Origin: Plecoglossus altivelis
Lineage: Eukaryota; Chordata; Actinopteri; Osmeriformes; Plecoglossidae
Length of the DNA stretch: 64,000 nt
Assembly: GCA_036571765.1 (NCBI GenBank)
Contig: BROE01000014.1
Location: forward strand, 2,560,453 to 2,624,452
Direction of reading: 5' to 3'
The notes under the pieces: generated by a model
Seen by the model: the letters and a program-made list of their open reading frames with translations, nothing else
The model's database searches: none
What the model was told of the DNA's origin: nothing
Position numbers and translations under genes: made by a program
Part shown: positions 1 through 12,185 of the stretch, one piece after another
Numbering within the stretch: the stretch's first letter is position 1
Layout of the letters: every line of letters begins with the position of its first letter

Positions 1-305
1 ATGACTAAGACCAGTCAGAAACTGCAAAGGCAGCCTGCCCCAGACCTCGAAACAAATACCACTAAATTAATTCCAAAACCAAGCCTGGATTGTAGACTTG
101 AAAGTGTACATATAGTATCAGTCTCCAGTTCGACTAAGTTATGAATCCCAAGGTCTCCCTGTGTGTTGCACTGTGTGCTGAGTCACTGCTGACTATGTTA
201 TCAGACTGTGACTGTCAGAGACTGTGTCATCTGTGTCCAACAACAACACAAGTTTAAGAATGATCTGGTTATGTGAAGAAGCTTTCATGGGCGTGGCCTA
301 CAGGA
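1..305. other. Single-copy intergenic sequence, nothing recognised
   Basis: Mixed-composition sequence before the first purine tract. No convincing ORF, splice-bounded exon, RNA gene or repeat is visible. Confidence 0.5.
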
Positions 306-1510
306 CTAAACATCATACAAGATGGGAAGGCAGGAATGAAAAGAGTGAGGGTGGAGAGAGGAAGAGGGGAGGTTGATGAGAGAGGGAAGCAGGGGGAGGG
401 TGATGGAGAGAGGAAGAGATGGAGGGTGGAGGAGAGGCGAGAGAGGTTGATGGAGAGAGGGAGAGAGAGAGGGTGTGAAGAGAGAAGAGCGACTGAGGGT
501 GAGGGGGGAGGAAAGGGAGGGGAAAAAAAGGGGGAGGGGGAGGCAGGGTGATGGAGAGAGAAGCGAGATGAGGTGATGGAGGAGAGGAAAGGGGAGGACG
601 GTGATGCGAGGAGAGAAGAGGAGGGGGATGGAGCGAAGGAGAGAGGGAGGGTGATGGAGGAGAGAAGAAAGAGGCGTGGTGGGGAGAGGGAGAGGGGGAG
701 GGTGATGAGAGAGGAAGAGAGGTAAGAGTGGGATGGAGAGAGGAAGAGAGTGAGGTGATGGAGAGAGGAGAGAGGTGCGTTGGCGGAAGAAGAGGGGGAG
801 GGTGATGAGGAGAGGAAGAGAAGGAGAGGGTGATGGAGGAGAGGAAGAGAGGAGGGGACTGGAGGAGAGAAGAGAGAGAGGGTGGTGGGGAGAGGAAGGG
901 GAGGGTGATGGAGGAGAGGAAGAGATGGAAAGAGAGAGAAATATTAAGAGATAGACAGAAAGAGACAAGGAGAGAGAGAAGAGAGGAAGGTGAGGAGGAG
1001 AGAAGAGGAGGGTGAGAGAGGGAGAGGAACATGAGAGAGAGGGTGGTGAGAGAGGCGAGAGGGGCGGAGGTGATGAGAGAGAGAAGAGGAGGAAAGGAAA
1101 GAAGAGAGGAGAGAAAGAGAAGGGTGATGGAGGAGACGGAGAGAGAGGGTGGTGGAGAGAGGGATGGAGAGGTGATGGAGAGAGGAAGAAGAGAGGTGGT
1201 GGAGGAGAGGAAAGGAGAGGGTGATGGAGGAGAGGGAGAGAGAGAGGGTGGTGGAGGAGAGGAAGAGGGGGAGGGTGATGGAGGAGAGGAAGAGAGAGAG
1301 GGTGATAGAGGAGAGAAAGAGAGGGAGGGTAATGGAGGAGAGGAAGAGAGGGAGGGTGATGGAGGAGAGGAAGAGAGAGAGGGTGATGGAGGAGAGGAAG
1401 AGAGGGAGGGTGATGGAGGAGAGGAAGAGAGGGAGGGTGATGGAGGAGAGGAAGAGAGGGAGGGTGATGGAGGAGAGGAAGAGGGTGAGGGTGATGGAGG
1501 AGAGGAAGAT
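306..1510. repeat. Purine-rich (GA) tract with 27-bp minisatellite
   Basis: The plus strand is almost pure A/G for about 1.2 kb. From about 1140 it resolves into a 27-bp tandem unit built around GTGATGGAGGAGAGGAAGAG. Because 27 is divisible by three, open frames exist on both strands (for example a 423-residue Leu/Pro/Ser-rich minus frame). These are repeat artefacts, not genes. Confidence 0.9.
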
Positions 1511-1574
1511 CATCCCAGAAGGCAGGGCTCAGTTGGATCATTGGCAACTTAACGGTGTGTGTCGTAAATGATGT

Positions 1575-1965
1575 CACTGGTTCATCTCTCTCCCTCCTTC
1601 CTTTCCTCCCTCTTTATCGCTCTCATTGCTTATCTCCTTCTCTAACACTCTTTTTCTCTCCCCCTGGTTCCTTCTATCTCTTCGTCACACTCCCTCTCTC
1701 TCTCACTTTCTCGTTCAATGTCTTTCCTCCTTCCTTCCTCTGGATCTCACTCTTCCCTTCTCTTCATCTCAACCTGCCCCCCTGTCCTCTCCTCGTCTCT
1801 CTCTCTTCATGGCTCTACCTCTTGTTCTCTCTTTCTCCTTCTTTCTATTCCCCTCTCTCTTTCTCCCTCTCTCCCTCTCTCCCTCTCTCCCCCTCTCTCA
1901 CACACTCTTTTCATCCCCCTCACTTTCCCTCTCTCTCATACTCTCTCCCTCTCTGTCTGAGACGC
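1575..1965. repeat. CT-rich pyrimidine tract
   Basis: The plus strand switches from the GA tract to CT-rich sequence (CTCTCTC, CTCCCTCT blocks) after about 65 bp of mixed sequence, so the pair forms a degenerate inverted purine/pyrimidine arrangement. The Ser/Leu-rich frames here are not genes. Confidence 0.8.
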
Positions 1966-2560
1966 TTCAGACGAGTCCGCCCCCTGACGGTGAAGCAGCC
2001 AAGCGAATCCCTACCTGTCAGTGTGCCATCATCGCCATGGGAGACAGCAGTCATGTGATTCCTCTGCGGGGCGTGTGATTGGCTGGCGTCCAGAGAGTCT
2101 TTGGAGTTTGTTAGGATTATCAGGAAATCACAGTGTTGCACAGCATTTGTGACAGCAAGACGTATTGTCAAGGTAGGTTGAGTTGTGTGTGTGTGTATGT
2201 GTGTGTGTGGCTATGTTTACAGTGTGTGTGTCTGTGTGCTTGTGTGCGGATAGTGGTGTGTGTGTAGCTGTGTGTGTAGCCCTGTGTGTGTTAATCCTGC
2301 AGGTGACAGACCTTCGATAGGTTCCCCACAGAGACAGGAAGTGCAGTTCTTGGGGAGCCAATCAGAGGGTAATGTCTGGTGTGCTGCCATCCAGAGTGGA
2401 GCATGGCTTTGTTTAGGAGAGGAAGAGGAGGAGGGGGAGGAGGAGAAGAGGAGGAGAGGAAGAGGGAGAACAGAGGAGGAGAAGAAGAGAAGTGTAAGAG
2501 CAAGAGGGGCAAGAGGAGCAGGAGATGAGGAGAGAAGGAGGAGACTTGTATAAGCAGCAG
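1966..2560. other. Single-copy sequence with short GT and GA tracts
   Basis: Mixed sequence holding a GT microsatellite at about 2186-2292 and a GA-rich stretch at about 2406-2560. No gene seen. Confidence 0.6.
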
Positions 2561-2574
2561 GAGGAAAGGAGGAG

Positions 2575-3388
2575 TGGATGAGAGGAGAGCCTATCAGCAC
2601 TGAGAGGTAAAAGAGGAGAGCCTATCAGCACTGAGAGGAGTAGGAGGAGAGCCTATCAGCACTGAGAGGAGTGGGAGGAGAGACTATCAGCACTGAGGAG
2701 TAGGAGGAGAGCCTATCAGCTCTGAGAGGTATAAGAGGAGAGCCTATCAGCACTGAGAGGTATAAGAGGAGAGCCTATCAGCACTGAGAGGAGTAGGAGG
2801 AGAGCCTATCAGCACTGAGAGGTATAAGAGGAGAGCCTATCAGCACTGAGAGGTATAAGAGGAGAGCCTATCAGCTCTGAGAGGAGTAGGAGGAGAGCCT
2901 ATCAGCACTGAGAGGAGTAGAAGGAGAGCCTATCAGCATTGAGAGGTATAAGAGGAGAGCCTATCAGCACTGAGAGGAGTAGGAGGAGAGCCTATCAGCA
3001 CTGAGAGGAGTGGGAGGAGAGCCTATCAGCACTGAGAGGAGTAGAAGGAGAGCCTATCAGCACTGAGAGGTATAAGAGGAGAGCCTATCAGAACTGAGAG
3101 GAGTAGGAGGAGAGCCCATCAGCACTGAGAGGAGTGGGAGGAGAGCCTATCAGCACTGAGGAGTAGGAGGAGAGCCTATCAGCACTGAGAGGTATAAGAA
3201 GAGAGCCTATCAGCACTGAGAGGAGTAGGAGGAGAGCCTATCAGCACTGAGAGGTATAAGAGGAGAGCCTATCAGCACTGGGAGGTATAAGAGAAGAGCC
3301 TATCAGCACTGAGGAGTAGGAGAAGAGCCTATCAGCACTGAGGAGTAGGAGGAGAGCCTATCAGCACTGAGAGGTATAAGAGGAGAGC
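2575..3388. repeat. 31-bp minisatellite, about 26 copies
   Basis: Tandem 31-bp units share the core GAGAGCCTATCAGCACTGAG. They alternate between a GGTATAAGAG and a GGAGTAGGAG linker. A few units have small deletions (GCACTGAGGAGTAGG) or single substitutions (CAGCTCTG, CAGAACTG). Confidence 0.95.
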
Positions 3389-3870
3389 AGTGCAAAGTAA
3401 CCAGGGTCACTTGGTAAATCTGAACATGGAGATTTTGAGTGCAATCGTTCCCTACAGACAGTCTGTCCAGTATTTCACCAATGACTACAATAATATAACC
3501 CTTGAGAAATTCTTTCCTCCATTTGATCTCTTAACCATCCAAGTTTCTGCTATTGAATGTTCCACTCAGCTTGAAGGTGGGAGTGAAAAAATATTGGTTT
3601 TGAAAAAAAGACCTTCTACTCTTTAGAGAAGAAATAAAGAAAAACATTGATTGGCCGATGTAGACCAATCAATTCAGCCCTGTAGAGCTTGGAGACACCA
3701 AGGCTGGGTTTCTCACTACAAGTCTACCTCCTTTGTCCTGTCGCCGTGGCTACGGTTGGGTCGTCACGAATCCAGTTCAGAGAGGTGTTACTGCTACTAC
3801 AGTGCCAGACAGTGGTTCAGTGCTGACCTATCAGATAATGGCTTCTTGTTGGGACTTCCTGTGTCTGTTA
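3389..3870. other. Single-copy spacer between two minisatellites
   Basis: Ordinary mixed sequence. It contains frames of 78 and 74 codons (3390-3626, 3651-3875 plus) with no recognisable domain or supporting splice context. I call no gene. Confidence 0.5.
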
Positions 3871-4515
3871 GCTAGTGTCTCCTACAGGTCTGTGTCTGTT
3901 AGCTAGCGTCTCCTAGAGGTCTGTGTCTGTTAGCTAGCGTCTCCTAGAGGTCTGTGTCTGTTAGCTAGCGTCTCCTAGAGGTCTGTGTCGGTTAGCTAGT
4001 GTCTCCTACAGGTCTGTGTCTGTTAGCTAGCGTCTCCTAGAGGTCTGTGTCGGTTAGCTAGTGTCTCCTAGAGGTCTGTGTCTGTTAGCTAGCGTCTCCT
4101 AGAGGTCTGTGTCTGTTAGCTAGCGTCTCCTTGAGGTCTGTGTCTGTTAGCTATTGTCTCCTACAGGTCTGTGTCTGTTAGCTAGCGTCTCCTAGAGGTC
4201 TGTGTCTGTTAGCTAGTGTCTCCTACAGGTCTGTGTCTGTTACCAAGCATCTCCTACTGGTATGTGTCTGTTAGCTAGTGTCTCCTACAGGTCTGTGTCT
4301 GTTAGCTAGTGTCTCCTAGAGGTCTATGTCTGTTAGCTAGTGTCTCCTAGAGGTCTATGTCTGTTAGCTAGCGTCTCCTACAGGTCTGTGTCTGTTAGCT
4401 AGTGTCTCCTAGAGGTCTGTGTCTGTTAGCTAGTGTCTCCTAGAGGTCTGTGTCTGTTAGCTAGCGTCTCCTAGAGGTCTGTGTCTGTAAGCCATTGTCT
4501 CCTACAGGTCTGTGT
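3871..4515. repeat. 31-bp minisatellite, about 21 copies
   Basis: Tandem 31-bp units contain GTCTGTGTCTGTTAGCTAG followed by (T/C)GTCTCCTA(C/G)AG. Most differences between units are at two sites (GCTAGC/GCTAGT and TACAGG/TAGAGG). The sequence is unrelated to the neighbouring array despite the same period. Confidence 0.95.
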
Positions 4516-5140
4516 TTTATCATGTCCTGTATTAGCAGTGGATAATGTGAATCAGTGCGCGTGTATAATGTGTGTGAATATGTAGCATGTGTGCGCATAC
4601 ATGTGTGTGCACATGTAGTCTGTGTGCGCGCGTACGTGTGTGCGTGCAGAGCCGGTGTCTGTCATTGTCCACTGAACACAGCGTTCGTGTTTTACAACCA
4701 AAAGCCCAATTACATTTTAATAGACTGTAGTCACCGAGTATGACAAATGCTGATCCCTCCAGAAACGGTTTGGCCTTTTTTATCAGGTCGTGAGGGTTTA
4801 CTGACAGCAGTTCAGATGGCACATCCAGAACAAGGCTTATATTTAGTGTTTTCATCCATCCCTCATCTCTTCTGCAAACACAGTACGACACAAGGGAAGG
4901 CCAATTCAACCCTTATCAAAGGAAAACACGTTTGGCCCTGATGAAAGAGATTGTAGGAAAACAAACCGGATCGATCAGATTTGGTCTTGGATATTGGGAG
5001 AGAGGCAGTTGGCAGTGATGGGAGCTATTTATATGTGGATGATGGGTTTGACAATCGAGCACTGGACTTCAACAAGTCCTCATTGGCACCTTATCCGTAT
5101 GTCCCTTCAGAGAACAAGCCTCTGCTGAATAAATACAGTA
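4516..5140. other. Single-copy sequence with a GT-rich patch
   Basis: A short GT/GC-rich patch lies at about 4553-4645. The rest is ordinary sequence. A 125-residue minus frame (4532-4909) is His/Thr-rich at one end because of the patch and shows no domain. Confidence 0.5.
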
Positions 5141-5210
5141 TCATTATTAGTATTATTATTATTATTATTAGTATGACTACTATTATTATTATAGATTATT
5201 ATATTATATA
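5141..5210. repeat. (ATT)n microsatellite
   Basis: Imperfect ATT/TAT trinucleotide run ending in an AT-rich stretch. Confidence 0.85.
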
Positions 5211-5357
5211 TGATGTGTTTGTGAGATGGGTGGTATTGCACAGCAGAAGCTGGGTGGTCCAGACTCTGCAGAAGAAGGGTTGAAGAGCTTAGATAAACAC
5301 GATCTGTCTGCTGGATAATGACCCACCCAACTAAAGACTAATGATCTGACAACTACA

Positions 5358-5386
5358 TCCTCTCTCTCTCTCCCTCTCTCTCTCTC

Positions 5387-5424
<38 letters not shown>

Positions 5425-5665
5425 TCTCTCTCTCTCTCGCTCTCCCTCTCTCTCTTTCTCCCTCTCTTTCTCTCCTTTCTTCCTCTCGCTCTCCATCTCT
5501 CTCATTATATCCCTCAGCAGACAGAATCAATCACTCGCAATTGCCTTCTAATGAAAGGTGGAAAATATTATACAAAGGTTATTTTTTCTCTGTCTCCATT
5601 ATTCCTTACTCCCTTTCTCCTTCCCTCCCTCCCTCCTTCCCTCCTTCCCTCCCTATCTTCCTATC
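5358..5665. repeat. CT-rich microsatellites
   Basis: A (CT)n/CCCTCT run occupies about 5358-5505 and a CCTTCCCTCC run about 5605-5660, separated by mixed sequence. Confidence 0.85.
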
Positions 5666-6870
5666 TTCCTTTTTCCAGTTTCTAGTGTCTGTTAAAGTGT
5701 GTGAGGGACCCTCACCCTTAATGAAGGTGTGTGTGTGACCACAAGCAGACAATTTCAATTCATAGATACTAAAAATACTCAAACCTAAGAGAGTCATGCA
5801 TTTCATCTGACTTGAACGTGTTTGCGTAACAATCGGTGTCTCTCGATCCTCAAACCTTTTTCCATCTACGATCCCCGTGTATATAAAAGAAACAATACCT
5901 GCCAACAGGATTTCATTCTCATGACCTCTAAAATCACGGCGTCAGATAAAGACGCACGTATAAGCAGAGCGTTGCATCTGAAATGAGTTTTTTTTTACGG
6001 CACGCGTGGAAAAGATGCCCTGACGCACGTCTCCTTGGGAATTCTGCGGCTCTGTATTCTGCCCGTGACATGGAGCGGGTCGGACCAAACTCGCTCCGGG
6101 TTTAATCTCATTCCCCATCAATGTAAATATTTATCTTGGTTCTGATTCAATCTGGTCCGAACTCTGCTTCTGTGCTTGGTCTGATAACTCTGGACTCTCG
6201 CTCGCCTGCTCACTGCTCCCAGTAGTGATAATGAGGGGATGGGGAAGACACGATGGCGATCATCACTCGTGATGAAGGATATGGGAACGGGTTTCGCTTT
6301 GAACGTCTCTCATAGTTTGTCTTCGAGACGTGGTTACTTCGTGTTGTAGAAGTTTTCAGAGTCCTGTAGAGCTCGCGCAAAAATGCAATATTGTTGTACT
6401 CAGTTCTCAAACGCGTGAAGTTGGGCTATATTTGATTGATATTGACACTTTAAGGCTATCCTTAAAGTTTTCATATGCCTATTCAAATCATTTTTCTTTT
6501 TCATGCATGTTTTATATAACCAGGCCTTCCTCTCATCTCGCTTTCATCTTCCTTCCCTCCAGTCATCGCCATAGTAACACTCATAATCACACTGGCCGAA
6601 GTGGAGGCAAATATCTTACCATGATTGCCAACGGCGGTTTGTACACACAATCGCCGAATTACACAAGTTACAACGTGAAGAACACAAGTCTCCGAGGGGG
6701 CTGCAAGCTGCAGACGGGTTGCTTCAGTCAGTTTGATCTCGACGCCATCTCTCACCTTAACTAATTGTCAGGGTGTGACTACAGCCGTTTCTCAGTTTTC
6801 AGCGTGCGCGCCCAGGCCAAACGCGCCAAGCTCATCACTTATACTCCACGCTTCTTTGCTTCGGTTATAA
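5666..6870. other. 1.2 kb single-copy sequence, no gene recognised
   Basis: Balanced composition, free of long repeats. The longest frame (6330-6764 plus, 144 codons) has no signal peptide, domain or repeat and lacks convincing splice signals. It could hold non-coding regulatory sequence; nothing specific is visible. Confidence 0.45.
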
Positions 6871-7855
6871 CCTTGGTTCGTCTCTCGTCCTCTCTCCTTC
6901 CTTCCATCTCTTTCCATCCCCGTGGCCCATCCCCCTCTTTCTCTATCTTCCGCTCACTCTCTTTCCTTTTACCTTCATCTTCCTTTGTCTGCCTCTTCTT
7001 CCTGGGGAAGCTAAGCAGCAGGGTTCGGTCCAGGGGAGGGGGGATGGGGGGTTCTGGGGGAGAAGCTACTGATGGGAGGATGGGGGTGGAGGGGGGGGTC
7101 CTGTCCTCAGAGTGCCTCAGCAGGAATATCTGGATTAAAGCTGCTTAGACTCAATACCTCAGGAACTGGAGATGCTCCAAAGATGTCTCTCTGGAGCTCT
7201 GCCCCTCTCCTGGTGTCTCTCCCTCTCTTCTCCACCTCCATCCATCCCTCCCTCGCTCCCTTTCTCTATCTTGCTCTCTCTTCTCTCCCTCGCTCTCTTC
7301 TCTACCTGCTTCTCTACCTTTCTTTCTCCCTTCTCTTCTATTTCTCCCTTCCTCTTTTTCTCACTCTTTCTCTCACTACCTACCTCTCTTCCTCTCTCTC
7401 TCCCTCTCTTCTCTTCCTCTCCTGCTCTTCTCTTCCTCCTTCCCTATTTTTCTTTCTTTTCTTCCTCCCTCCCTCTCTCTTCTTCACCTCACTCTCTCTT
7501 CTCTTTCTCCGTTGTTTCCTCCTTTGCTCTTTTTTCACTTCCCTTTCTGCTCTTACTCTCTCCCTCTTGTTTGTTTCTCTTTCTTTCTTTCTCACCTCTC
7601 CCCCCTTTCTCTCCCTCTCCCCCTCTCTTCCACTATCTCTCCCTCTCTCTCTCCTCCCCTCTGTCTCCCACTCTGCCTCCCTCTCTCTCCCCTCTCTGTC
7701 TCCCTCTCTCTCCCCCTCTCTCCCCTCCTCTCTGCCTCCCCCCTCTCTCCTCCCTTCTCTGTCTCCCTCTCTAAATCCCCCCTCTCTCTCTCCCCTCTCT
7801 GTCTCCCTCTCTGCCTCCCCCCTCTCTCTCTCCTCTCTCTGTCTCCCCCTCTCTG

Positions 7856-7903
<48 letters not shown>

Positions 7904-7960
7904 CTGTCTCCCCCTCTCTGCCTCCCCCTCTCTCTCTCTCTCCTCTCTCTGTAAGTCTCT
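6871..7960. repeat. CT-rich tracts with a G-rich patch
   Basis: CT-rich sequence runs 6871-7005, a G-rich patch 7020-7110, and a long CT tract 7195-7958. The long tract has recurrent CTCCCTCTCTCTCCCCTCT and CTGTCTCCCTCTC blocks and a pure (CT)n core near 7861-7900. It gives 200-300-codon artefact frames on both strands. Confidence 0.85.
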
Positions 7961-9860
7961 TTACCTGACTCCAGATTCCCAGCACAGCTTTACTCACAGC
8001 CTAGTTAATCCTTATGTTTCCGTATAATAAAAATATTACATATTGACTTTTTTTCCCTTTCTTTCTTAACTCAAACAATCTTTAATACCATCTCTGTATC
8101 TCCTCCATCGACTGAAATAATTAGTCCATGAATAAAAAGATGAAGGGAATAATACCTTTCCACCAGACGGAGCTACGTTTCGCAGTTCACATTCTCATAT
8201 CCTTGTTTGGGAAGATAAACAAGCCAGTGTTTACCCAAGCAGAGTTAGGCGTTCTGAAGGTCACGCATTAGCCTGATTTTCTTCTGGGATCCACATCCTG
8301 ATGATGGGACTGACAGAACGTGGGTCTGGTGGACGGAACAGGAGGCTGCGGACCCTGTCAATCCCAGAACCCCTTGCTGCTGTGACCTTTGAAGGCCAGT
8401 GTCTGATCTTTCCTCCTGAACTCGCTAACAAAGCAAGAGGGCTACTGACGAACGTGTCTTCTTCTGTGGTAAGCGGCGTGCGCTTGAGAGACTGGAGTCA
8501 GCAGTTTGGATGATTTTCATCTGTGTCTGGCTTTGAAAGTGAAAAGAACTTTCCATTCAGAACATATTAAGTATAACGATATGCTATGACATACTCTATG
8601 AATATATATATATAGTTTTGACCAACAAAAGCCATTAAAACGTATGAAATTGTTATCGGTGTTTTACAGTAGGTCTAAAAGGGAAAAAGAATCATTTGTA
8701 ATTACTAGCCGGCAAACTTTATGGAACATTACGTTAACGTCAGTGCTGGTATTGCCAGCTGGCCAAGGCTGTCCGTGCAAAGCTTCATCCAGTCGTTTCA
8801 GGCGTCTCAAGAGCTCCTCTGAAGTGCTTTTCTTCCATCGTTTCAAACTTCAGCACGTATATAGGAGGGCCAATGATTAAGGCCTACCGAACGGTACTGA
8901 ACCAATCAGCACTCGCGTGTCTCGCCCGAGGCCGGAACGCTTCTCATCATTCTGCATCTCCATCCAACCCCAGAGCTGCAACCCAAATGTTTCCTAACCA
9001 TCATCATCGGACATCGATAACCGGATTTGTTCTTTAATGGCCTGGCCCTGAGATGGACATTACCAATTCTAATGAGCACCCGGGATGACGACATCGGTGA
9101 ATTAGCTCGCGGTTACGGCGAATCGTAGCGTTTCCCCTGCATTCTCAGGGAGATATTGACTTGGGAAAGTGCGCTAGAGGGCAGAGTTGCGGAACTCTTA
9201 ATTGCGCTTGTTGGTTGATTTACATGAGGGAGGCTGGTATTCGTCCATATAATGGTGGATCAGATTGATGTTTTTGTGGAGGCAGAAATCCAACAGGCAG
9301 TCGATGGAAGTCCCATAGAGTCTAATAGGGATTTATTTTCTGGTCTCTACTGGGCTCGCTCCACTGTCAATTTGCAGCAGATTGATTGGCTCCGCTCGGT
9401 CGTGAAGGGAGCCCCCATAGGCCGACCCTGACACCTGCTTGGCCACGGACCAATGGTGCGGCACTTGGGTGACCAATGAGCCGGGATCTGGGAGGAGAGA
9501 TTCTCAGGGCTGGTCACCGCAGTGATGAGCGTCGGCATTGACTGTTGATGGTCTCGCTAGGAAGGTGAAAGCTGCTCGCGACTCCAACTTTGAGGGAAGC
9601 GAAAGGCTGAAAGTCTGCATGTGTTTGGGCGATGGTGAACCAAAGTCTTTAGTCTCCAGCGCGTCGTTCGCTAAACGGTTTGAAGGATTCTACTCAGACA
9701 GGATGTGACATCATCCTGCCATCATCCTGACGTAAACGGATCCTAGAGAGGTTGTCACCATCTTCATCAGACTTGCAACGCTTCCTTGTTCGGTCAGATT
9801 TGAGTTAGACGCCATCTCTGCAGGCCAGTGACCCACTTCTGCCCCTTCAACAATGTGGAG
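7961..9860. other. 1.9 kb single-copy sequence, no gene recognised
   Basis: Mixed sequence with a short (TA)n at about 8604-8614. Frames of 60-78 codons at 8301-8513, 8644-8880 and 9347-9538 show no recognisable protein features. Confidence 0.45.
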
Positions 9861-9879
9861 ATGGAGAGAGACGGATGGA

Positions 9880-10065
9880 GGGATGACAGGGGGAGGGATG
9901 GAAGGATGAGAGAGGGAGGGATGGAAGGATGAGAGGGGGAGGGATGGAAGGATGAGCGGGGGAGGGATGGAAGGATGAGTGGGGGAGGGATGGAAGGATG
10001 AGTGGGGGAGGGATGGAGGGATGACAGGGGGAGGGATGGAAGGATGAGTGGGGGAGGGATACAGA
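9880..10065. repeat. 24-bp minisatellite
   Basis: Tandem units of about 24 bp contain GGGAGGGATGGAAGGATGAG. Variant units carry GATGACAG or GAGCGGG. Confidence 0.9.
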
Positions 10066-10307
10066 TGGAGAACGTAAGGATGGAGTAGAGAGATGTAGAC
10101 TCGAAGCTTGCTTGATCGAAGCGAAACTGATCTGGGGAGATTATTGTGTTTGCACGTATGTGTGTGTGTGTGTGGTGTTTGAATGTTTGTGGTGTGTGTG
10201 TCTACATGACACAGGGTCATGGTGGTATATAGAAGCGTGATCACTGATGCATTCAGTATCAAGTCAATTATCTGTAGAGCCACAGTGGCTTTGATAATAA
10301 ATCAAAC

Positions 10308-10575
10308 ACACACACACACACTACCGCCCCTCACACAGCCCCCCATCACACACTACCCCTCCCTCACACAGCCCCCCCTCACACACTACTCCCCCCTCAC
10401 ACACTACCCCTCCCTCACACAGCCCCCCCTCACACACTACTCCCCCCTCACACACTACCCCTCCCTCACACAGTCCCCCTCACACACTACCCCCACACAC
10501 ACATCCCCTACACTCACACTATCCCCCACACACTACCCTCCCTACCACACACTACTCCCTCCACCAAACACACAC
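10308..10575. repeat. CACACACTACCCCTCC-type repeat and (CA)n
   Basis: Degenerate tandem of CACACACTACCCCTCC and CACACAGCCCCCCTCA motifs ending in (CA)n. Part of it recurs after the 10-N gap at 11029. Confidence 0.85.
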
Positions 10576-10811
10576 ACACACACAGTCCCCCCAGGGCTCA
10601 GAGCTCCGGTGTGTGAACGCCAGGTCATGTCTGCCCTCATCCTCCTGCCGTAGTAACAGGGACATGGCTGCCGTAGTAACGGGGGCACAGCTGCCGTAGC
10701 AACAGTATGGGGATGTTGTTGTATGTAGGAACATGGGGCAGGTTACTGGGAGACGCTGCCAGGGGTGAGGCCTGTAAGAGAGAACAGCGTAATGATTGGC
10801 ATGTTGGTGAA

Positions 10812-10843
<32 letters not shown>

Positions 10844-11028
10844 CTGTGTGTGTGTGTGTGTGTGTTTGTGTGTGTGTAGGACTGTTTGTGAGACTGTGTG
10901 TCCATGCGTGCCTCTATGTGTGTGGGTGCGTATGTATCTATGTATTAGTGTAAATGTGTGCGCCTGCCTGTGTGTGTGTATGTGTGCATGTCAACGTGTG
11001 CTTATCTATGTGTGTGAGTGTGTGTGAG
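10449..11028 (+). repeat. Direct duplication copy 1, left of N gap
   Basis: This block is repeated with a constant 610-bp offset at 11059-11638. The match includes the same (GT)n tract lengths and the single-copy core around 10590-10810. Copy 1 runs directly into the N gap. The pattern is typical of two unmerged overlapping contig ends. Confidence 0.9.
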
Positions 11029-11038
11029 NNNNNNNNNN
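11029..11038. other. Assembly gap (10 N)
   Basis: Ten unresolved bases flanked by two copies of the same roughly 580-bp block. Confidence 1.
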
Positions 11039-11058
11039 CCCACACACACAGCCCCCCT

Positions 11059-11421
11059 CACACACTACCCCTCCCTCACACAGTCCCCCTCACACACTAC
11101 CCCCACACACACATCCCCTACACTCACACTATCCCCCACACACTACCCTCCCTACCACACACTACTCCCTCCACCAAACACACACACACACACAGTCCCC
11201 CCAGGGCTCAGAGCTCCGGTGTGTGAACGCCAGGTCATGTCTGCCCTCATCCTCCTGCCGTAGTAACAGGGACATGGCTGCCGTAGTAACGGGGGCACAG
11301 CTGCCGTAGCAACAGTATGGGGATGTTGTTGTATGTAGGAACATGGGGCAGGTTACTGGGAGACGCTGCCAGGGGTGAGGCCTGTAAGAGAGAACAGCGT
11401 AATGATTGGCATGTTGGTGAA

Positions 11422-11453
<32 letters not shown>

Positions 11454-11638
11454 CTGTGTGTGTGTGTGTGTGTGTTTGTGTGTGTGTAGGACTGTTTGTG
11501 AGACTGTGTGTCCATGCGTGCCTCTATGTGTGTGGGTGCGTATGTATCTATGTATTAGTGTAAATGTGTGCGCCTGCCTGTGTGTGTGTATGTGTGCATG
11601 TCAACGTGTGCTTATCTATGTGTGTGAGTGTGTGTGAG
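11059..11638 (+). repeat. Direct duplication copy 2, right of N gap
   Basis: Second copy of 10449-11028, 610 bp downstream, continuing into unique GT repeat sequence beyond 11638. Confidence 0.9.
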
Positions 11639-11982
11639 TGTATGTCTGTCTGTGTGTATGTCTGTCTGTGTGCGTGTCTGTGTGTGTGTGTCTGTGTGTG
11701 TGTGTGTGTCCGTGTGTGTGTGTGTGTATGTCTGTGTGTATTTGTGTCTGTGTGTGTGAGTGTATGTGTGTGTGTGTGTCTGTGTGTGTGTGTGTGTGTG
11801 TGTCTGTGTGTGTGTATATCTCTGTGTCTGTGTGTGTGTGTGTGTGTATGTCTCTGTGTCTGTGTGTGTGTGTATGTCTCTGTGTCTGTGTGTGTGTGTG
11901 TATGTCTCTGTGTCTGTGTGTGTCTGTGTGTGTGTGTATGTCTCTGTGTCTGTGTCTGTGTGGGTGTGTGTGTGTGTATGTC

Positions 11983-12040
<58 letters not shown>
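11639..12040. repeat. GT microsatellite with GTCTCTGTGTCTGTG interruptions
   Basis: Long GT-rich tract with ATGTCTCTGTGTCTGTGT motifs, ending in a pure (GT)n run at about 11990-12038. Frames of 107-174 codons (Cys/Val on plus, His/Thr on minus) are artefacts. Confidence 0.95.
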
Positions 12041-12185
12041 TACGAGAGCTCTGGCATCCTGGTTTTGGTTCACAGGGAAGTGATTTGATATTCCGAGAGG
12101 CTTTTCTCTGGCCTCCGGACACAGGGCAGAGCTGTGTGGTCAGACGAAAATGATTTTAACAGGACCTAATTCTGCCTACCACTGC

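Noticed and set aside
306..1577. Long Leu/Pro/Ser-rich minus-strand frame (423 codons) and similar frames elsewhere
   Set aside because: Direct translation of GA/CT repeats; no start context, domain or splice signal.
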